DNA from: Denitromonas iodatirespirans
Lineage (GTDB): Bacteria > Pseudomonadota > Gammaproteobacteria > Burkholderiales > Rhodocyclaceae
DNA: 64,000 bases
NCBI RefSeq assembly: GCF_018524365.1
Contig: NZ_JAEKFT010000004.1
Location: 1 to 64,000 of the forward strand
Direction of reading: 5' to 3'
The notes under the pieces are model-generated. The model was not told where the DNA came from. It worked only from the letters and a program-made list of their open reading frames with translations, and did not search any database. Below are positions 59,321 to 64,000 of this stretch, one piece after another. The translations under genes were made by a program, and so were the position numbers. How positions within the stretch are numbered: position 1 is the stretch's first letter; each line of letters opens with the position of its first letter.

Positions 59321-59949
59321 GCGCAGCCGTCTGCCGCGCGCCAAGGCGGCTGTTTTTTCATCACCGCGGCGAACAGATCCGACCCCAGCCAGCCGGCCAA
59401 CCACCTCCGCAGCGCCGGCAGCGGCGCCATGTCGAACCATGCCGGATCGACACCGGCGAACTGGCGCACGAAGGGAAACAGCGCCGCATCGGCGAGCGCG
59501 GGCGTGGCGCCGAAGAGGTAGGGGGCGTGCGCGAGGCGCCCATCGAGATCGGCCAGATGCACGGCGACTGCTTCGTCGCGCCAAGCGGCTGCCGGCTTTT
59601 CGGGGAAGCGTTCGGCGTATTTGTAGCGGTCGAGCAGCGGTTTGAAGCCGATGTCGTTGCGGGCGATGAGCGCGGCCTGCGTGTCGGCGTCGCCAATCGT
59701 CAGCCAGTTTTCGGGGTCATGCCGGCCGAGCGCCCAGCGCATGATGTCGAGGCTCTCGTCGATCACCCGGCCGTCGGGCAGCTGCAGCACCGGCACCGTG
59801 CCCTTGGGCGAGATCGCCAGCATCGCGGCGGGTTTGTCGCGCAGCACCACTTCGCGCAACTCGACCGCCACCCCGGCCTGCCCCAACGCCAGCCGCGCAC
59901 GGATCGCGTAGGGGCAGCGGCGGAAGGAATACAGGACGGGCCGGCTCAC
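59317..59949 (-). CDS. Glutathione S-transferase family protein
   Basis: 210 aa from a GTG that overlaps the upstream permease stop (GTGA). Thioredoxin-like N-terminal domain with [13 protein letters not shown] (Cys-Pro catalytic pair) and [20 protein letters not shown] (cis-Pro and glutathione Glu-Ser site). The C-terminal helical domain (about 85-205) is divergent. It is translationally coupled to an ABC-2 exporter, so export of glutathione conjugates is possible, though unproven. Confidence 0.83.
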   Translation of the reverse strand: MSRPVLYSFRRCPYAIRARLALGQAGVAVELREVVLRDKPAAMLAISPKGTVPVLQLPDGRVIDESLDIMRWALGRHDPENWLTIGDADTQAALIARNDIGFKPLLDRYKYAERFPEKPAAAWRDEAVAVHLADLDGRLAHAPYLFGATPALADAALFPFVRQFAGVDPAWFDMAPLPALRRWLAGWLGSDLFAAVMKKQPPWRAADGCA

Positions 59950-60703
59950 GGCTTGAGGCGATACCCCGTGCGGAAGATCCACGCCACGACGCCGATGCAC
60001 ACCACCAGGAACAGCAACGTCATGCCCAGGCTGAGCGCCGGGCTGACGTCGGCCAGGCCGTAGAAGCTCCAGCGGAAGCCGCTGACCAGGTACACCACCG
60101 GGTTGAACAGCGTCACCGTCTGCCAGAACGGCGGCAGCATGTGGATGGAGTAGAAGCTGCCGCCGAGGAAGGTCAGCGGCGTGACGATCAGCATCGGCAC
60201 CAGCTGCAGCTTCTCGAAGCCGTCGGCCCAGATGCCGATGATGAAGCCGAGCAGGCTGAAGGTGAAGGCGGTGAGCACGAAGAACAGCAGCATCCACAGC
60301 GGATGCTCGATGCGGATATCCACGAACAGCCCCGCCGTGGCGAGGATGATGCTGCCCAGGATCAGCGACTTGGTGGCCGCCGCGCCCACATAGGCGATGA
60401 CGATCTCGAGGTAGGACACCGGCGCCGAGAGCACCTCGTAGATGGTACCGGTGAAGCGCGGAAAGTAGATGCCGAAGGAGGCGTTCGACACGCTCTGGGT
60501 GAGCAGCGCCAGCATGATCAGGCCGGGCACGATGAAGCTGCCGTAGCTGACCCCGTCCACTTCCGGAATGCGCGAGCCGATGGCGGCGCCGAAGACCACG
60601 AAGTAGAGCGAGGTGGAGATCACCGGCGAGATGATGCTTTGCGTGAGCGTGCGCCAGGCGCGCGCCATTTCGAAGCGGTAGATGGCTTTGATGGCGTAGA
60701 GGT

Positions 60704-60707
<4 letters not shown>
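59946..60707 (-). CDS. ABC-2 type permease
   Basis: 253 aa, six hydrophobic helices. [18 protein letters not shown] and [16 protein letters not shown] are typical of ABC-2 exporters of the NodJ/DrrB group. Its ATG overlaps the ATPase stop by 4 nt (ATGA) and its stop overlaps the GST GTG start. Confidence 0.88.
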
Positions 60708-61624
<917 letters not shown>

Positions 61625-61706
61625 GGGCGGTGACGATACCAGAGGCGGGCCGCCTGCGTCCCGGAACAATCGGCGAGCGCCGGACGGTACGCGTCCCGCC
61701 CCATTG

Positions 61707-62360
61707 TCATGCCGCCTGGCCGAGCAGGCTGAAGCCGTGCGTCCAGTGGCCGCGGCGCACGCCGTAGTCGATCCACAGCATGGCCAGCGGCTCGAGCAGG
61801 CGCGAGGCGTCGATCGCCCCGACGTCGATCGCGCCGCGCCAGCCGAAATCGCGCAGGATCGCCGCCACCTCATCCTTGGCCGCCGAATCATTGCCGGCGA
61901 TGAACATGTCCGGCGCACCGCCGGTGAAGGCCGGGCGGACGAACAGGCCGGCACCGATGCTGTTGAAGGCCTTGACCACCCGGGCCGCCGGCAGCCGGCG
62001 CTGCACCGCCTCGCCCGCCGAATCGGAAAAGCCCAGCGCCAGGCGCGGGGCGCCCTGCGAAAAATCGAGCGGATTGGTGGCATCGATGACCAGCGTACCC
62101 ACCGGTACCACCGGCGCGATCTCGGCCAGCACCGCCTCCAGCGCGCTGCCAGGCACCGCCAGGCAGACGATGTCGGCCGCGGTCAGCGTCTCGGCCAGCG
62201 TGCCCGCTGCGCTGCCGGGCACGGCGTCCAGCGCCTGGCGTGCCGCCTCGCCCTGCGGAGCGCGGGAGGCGAACACCACCCGGTCGCCGCGCGCCGAAAA
62301 CCCCCGGGCCAGTGCCGTGCCGACATTGCCCGTACCGATGATGACCACATGCTTGTTCAT
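61707..62360 (-). CDS. NADP-binding oxidoreductase of the F420-reductase-like group
   Basis: 217 aa. N-terminal Rossmann motif GTGNVG (9-14) with FASR after the second strand, favouring [16 protein letters not shown] and [10 protein letters not shown] match the NADPH-dependent F420 reductase/NAD(P)-binding family. F420 is not expected in this group of organisms, so the hydride acceptor is likely another compound. Divergent from a LysR-type gene. Confidence 0.82.
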   Translation of the reverse strand: MNKHVVIIGTGNVGTALARGFSARGDRVVFASRAPQGEAARQALDAVPGSAAGTLAETLTAADIVCLAVPGSALEAVLAEIAPVVPVGTLVIDATNPLDFSQGAPRLALGFSDSAGEAVQRRLPAARVVKAFNSIGAGLFVRPAFTGGAPDMFIAGNDSAAKDEVAAILRDFGWRGAIDVGAIDASRLLEPLAMLWIDYGVRRGHWTHGFSLLGQAA

Positions 62361-62474
62361 GTTGGGTGCTCCTGTTGTGAAAAGGTGCGCCCAGTGTGCC
62401 GCGGTCGATTACCATCGATAAGCCATAAACTCATCGAATCGCTATCAACCAAAAGTTATCAATCAAGGCCTGCC

Positions 62475-63434
62475 ATGACCATCACCCCGCACCTGAGCGG
62501 CATCCAGTCCTTCGTCCGCGCGGCCGAACTCGGCAGCTTCTCGGCCGCCGCCCGCCATCTGGGCATTTCCGCCGCCGCCGTCAGCAAGAACATCGCCCGG
62601 CTCGAAGCGAAGCTCGGCATCCGTCTGATGAACCGCAGCACCCGTTCGCTGAACCTGACGGCCGAGGGCGCCGCCTTTTTCGACCAGGTGCGCGGCGCGC
62701 TGCAGGCGCTCGACGGCGCGGTGGACGATCTGGCCACCCGGCGCACCGGGCCGAGCGGCCGGGTGCGGATGTCCGCCGGCGGCAGCATGGTGCGTCACTT
62801 CCTGGTGCCGCTGCTGCCGGCCTTTCGCCGCCTCTACCCGGGCATCGCGCTGGAGATCGATTCGGACGACCGCTTCGTCGACATCGTCAGCGGCGGCTAC
62901 GACTGCGTCCTGCGCGGCGGCGTGATCAAGGACAACAACCTTGCCGCGCGGCAGGTCTGCCGTTTCTTCTCGGTGCTGGTCGCCTCGCCCGACTATCTCG
63001 CCCGCAAGGGCGTGCCGACGGTGCCGCGCGAGCTGGTGGCGCACGACCTGCTGGCCGCCCGCTTCCTGTCGAGCGGCGAATGGATCTGGCTGTTCGATAC
63101 CGACGGCGATGCGCAGCCCCATGCCTACCCGGCCGCCTTCACCTTCTCGGACCCGGACGCCCTGCTCGCCGGCGCCCTGGCCGGCCTGGGCATCGCCCAG
63201 CTGGGCACCCAGCATGTGTGGCCGCACCTGCAGGCCGGCGGGCTCAAGATCGTGCTGTTCGACGCACTGCGCAGTCCGGACATGAGCCTCAGCCTGCAAT
63301 ACCCGCACCGCGCGCTGATCGCGCCGCGGGTGCGCCACACCATCGATTTCTTCGTCGACCAACTGCGCGCCGATGCCCGCCTGACCGTCAGTCGCGCCGA
63401 CCTGGCGCCCTTCGTGGCCAGCGCTGGCGACTGA
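62475..63434 (+). CDS. LysR-family transcriptional regulator
   Basis: 319 aa. N-terminal HTH (about 8-65: FVRAAELGSFSAAARHLGISAAAVSKNIARLE) and a C-terminal substrate-binding domain with LRGGVIKDNNLAARQV, typical of the LTTR group with CrgA/PA-type specificity. It diverges from the NADP-binding oxidoreductase gene across a 114-bp, AT-richer spacer, so it probably controls that gene. Confidence 0.9.
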   Translation: MTITPHLSGIQSFVRAAELGSFSAAARHLGISAAAVSKNIARLEAKLGIRLMNRSTRSLNLTAEGAAFFDQVRGALQALDGAVDDLATRRTGPSGRVRMSAGGSMVRHFLVPLLPAFRRLYPGIALEIDSDDRFVDIVSGGYDCVLRGGVIKDNNLAARQVCRFFSVLVASPDYLARKGVPTVPRELVAHDLLAARFLSSGEWIWLFDTDGDAQPHAYPAAFTFSDPDALLAGALAGLGIAQLGTQHVWPHLQAGGLKIVLFDALRSPDMSLSLQYPHRALIAPRVRHTIDFFVDQLRADARLTVSRADLAPFVASAGD

Positions 63435-63610
63435 GGCCGGGGGCGGCGTCGGCCGGATCAAGTGCGCGGGATCGCGTGGCGCGGGCATGTCTGACGTAAG
63501 AACTTTTTCTGCGCGGCGGCGGTCATCGGAACAAGTCGCACGCGCCTGCTCGCCCCTGCCCCGGAATGCAACACGCCCCTTTGAACTCCGCGCTTTGCCT
63601 TGAGGTGCCC

Positions 63611-64000
63611 ATGAAAATCCTCCGCCCCGTACTCGTCTCGCTGGCCATCTCCACCACCTCTGGCCTTGCCGTTGCCCAGCCCCCTTCAGGGCACGGCACG
63701 CATGAAGCATCCCGGCATCCCGGCACCACAACCGCGCCCTATGCCGGCATGCAGCAACGTGAAATCAAGGCGTTGTCCGAGCAGCAGATGGCCGATCTGA
63801 GAGCGGGCAAGGGGCTGGCGATGGCCTTGCCTGCCGAGCTGAACGGCTACCCGGGCCCGGCCCATGTGCTCGATCTCGCCGCCGAGCTGAAGCTCAGTGC
63901 GGATCAGCACCACAAGACACAAATGCTATTTACCCGCATGCAGGAGGAGGCCCGGACCCTGGGCGAGCAGCTCATTGCCGCCGAGCGCCAGCTCGACACC
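63611..64000 (+). CDS. Spy/CpxP-like periplasmic protein, 3' end beyond the window
   Basis: 130 codons seen, no stop before the edge. Signal peptide (1-22, cleavage after AVA). His-rich stretch (GHGTHEASRHPG) near the mature N-terminus suggests metal contact. LSADQHHKTQMLFTRMQEEARTLG begins a helical hairpin like Spy/CpxP/ZraP. A periplasmic chaperone or metal-stress role is inferred. Confidence 0.65.
   Translation, partial: MKILRPVLVSLAISTTSGLAVAQPPSGHGTHEASRHPGTTTAPYAGMQQREIKALSEQQMADLRAGKGLAMALPAELNGYPGPAHVLDLAAELKLSADQHHKTQMLFTRMQEEARTLGEQLIAAERQLDT

Overview
The window is GC-rich, densely coded DNA from a free-living betaproteobacterium. The order Rhodocyclales (Azoarcus/Thauera/Zoogloea-like) is my inference, based on the gene order sigma factor-DUF3619-DUF3106-RDD beside ilvBHC-psd-pssA-leuA, the rpsP-rimM-trmD-rplS and lptF/lptG-pepA-holC-valS blocks, and the typical betaproteobacterial families. 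No tRNA, rRNA, CRISPR array or intact insertion sequence was seen.

Layout. 1-9826 (minus): a tightly coupled five-gene operon (4-nt gaps or 1-nt stop/start overlaps). It encodes a GAF-HlyD membrane protein, a PqqD-like/M50 site-2-protease/HlyD fusion, a short SecA-like ATPase, a HlyD-type adaptor and a giant LEPR-XLL/DUF4347 surface protein that runs off the left edge. I read this as a dedicated, apparently uncharacterised export system for one giant adhesin, and it is the most interesting object in the window. 10002-14989: a GNAT acetyltransferase, an alpha/beta hydrolase, then a GbsR/MarR-type regulator with a phospholipase-A2-like secreted protein, followed by a DCC oxidoreductase-SDR-DUF2269 operon. 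Two near-identical palindromes precede the two units and look like the regulator's operators.

15002-19426 (minus): YbaK, a VOC protein and a PhnD-PhnC-PhnE-PhnE type importer whose binding protein resembles the group annotated as putative selenate binding. 19575-28685: an ECF-like sigma factor cluster diverging from ilvI-ilvH-ilvC (branched-chain amino acids), psd-pssA (phosphatidylethanolamine) and leuA. 28329-32083: DUF2069, WrbA, YihY and a PilZ-like protein. 32178-42783: housekeeping genes: pyrF, the rpsP-rimM-trmD-rplS ribosome/tRNA operon, lptFG (LPS export), pepA, holC and valS. valS carries an internal segment of foreign-looking codon use.

42788-43053 is a 266-bp nested palindromic element with 31-bp perfect terminal inverted repeats (MITE/BIME-like). 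43136-49514: a coiled-coil membrane protein, MaoC dehydratase, bestrophin, MarC, an unknown membrane protein, a four-EF-hand secreted protein, a three-cluster CDGSH ferredoxin-like protein and a TSUP transporter. 49579-54234: a complete TolC/MacA/MacB-type tripartite efflux operon with 4-nt overlaps throughout. 54525-64000: a delta-class carbonic anhydrase, a double-domain SagB-like oxidoreductase, a DNA-deoxyinosine glycosylase, EamA/MarR divergent genes with operators, a GST with an ABC-2 exporter, an NADP-binding reductase diverging from a LysR regulator, and the start of a Spy/CpxP-like periplasmic protein.
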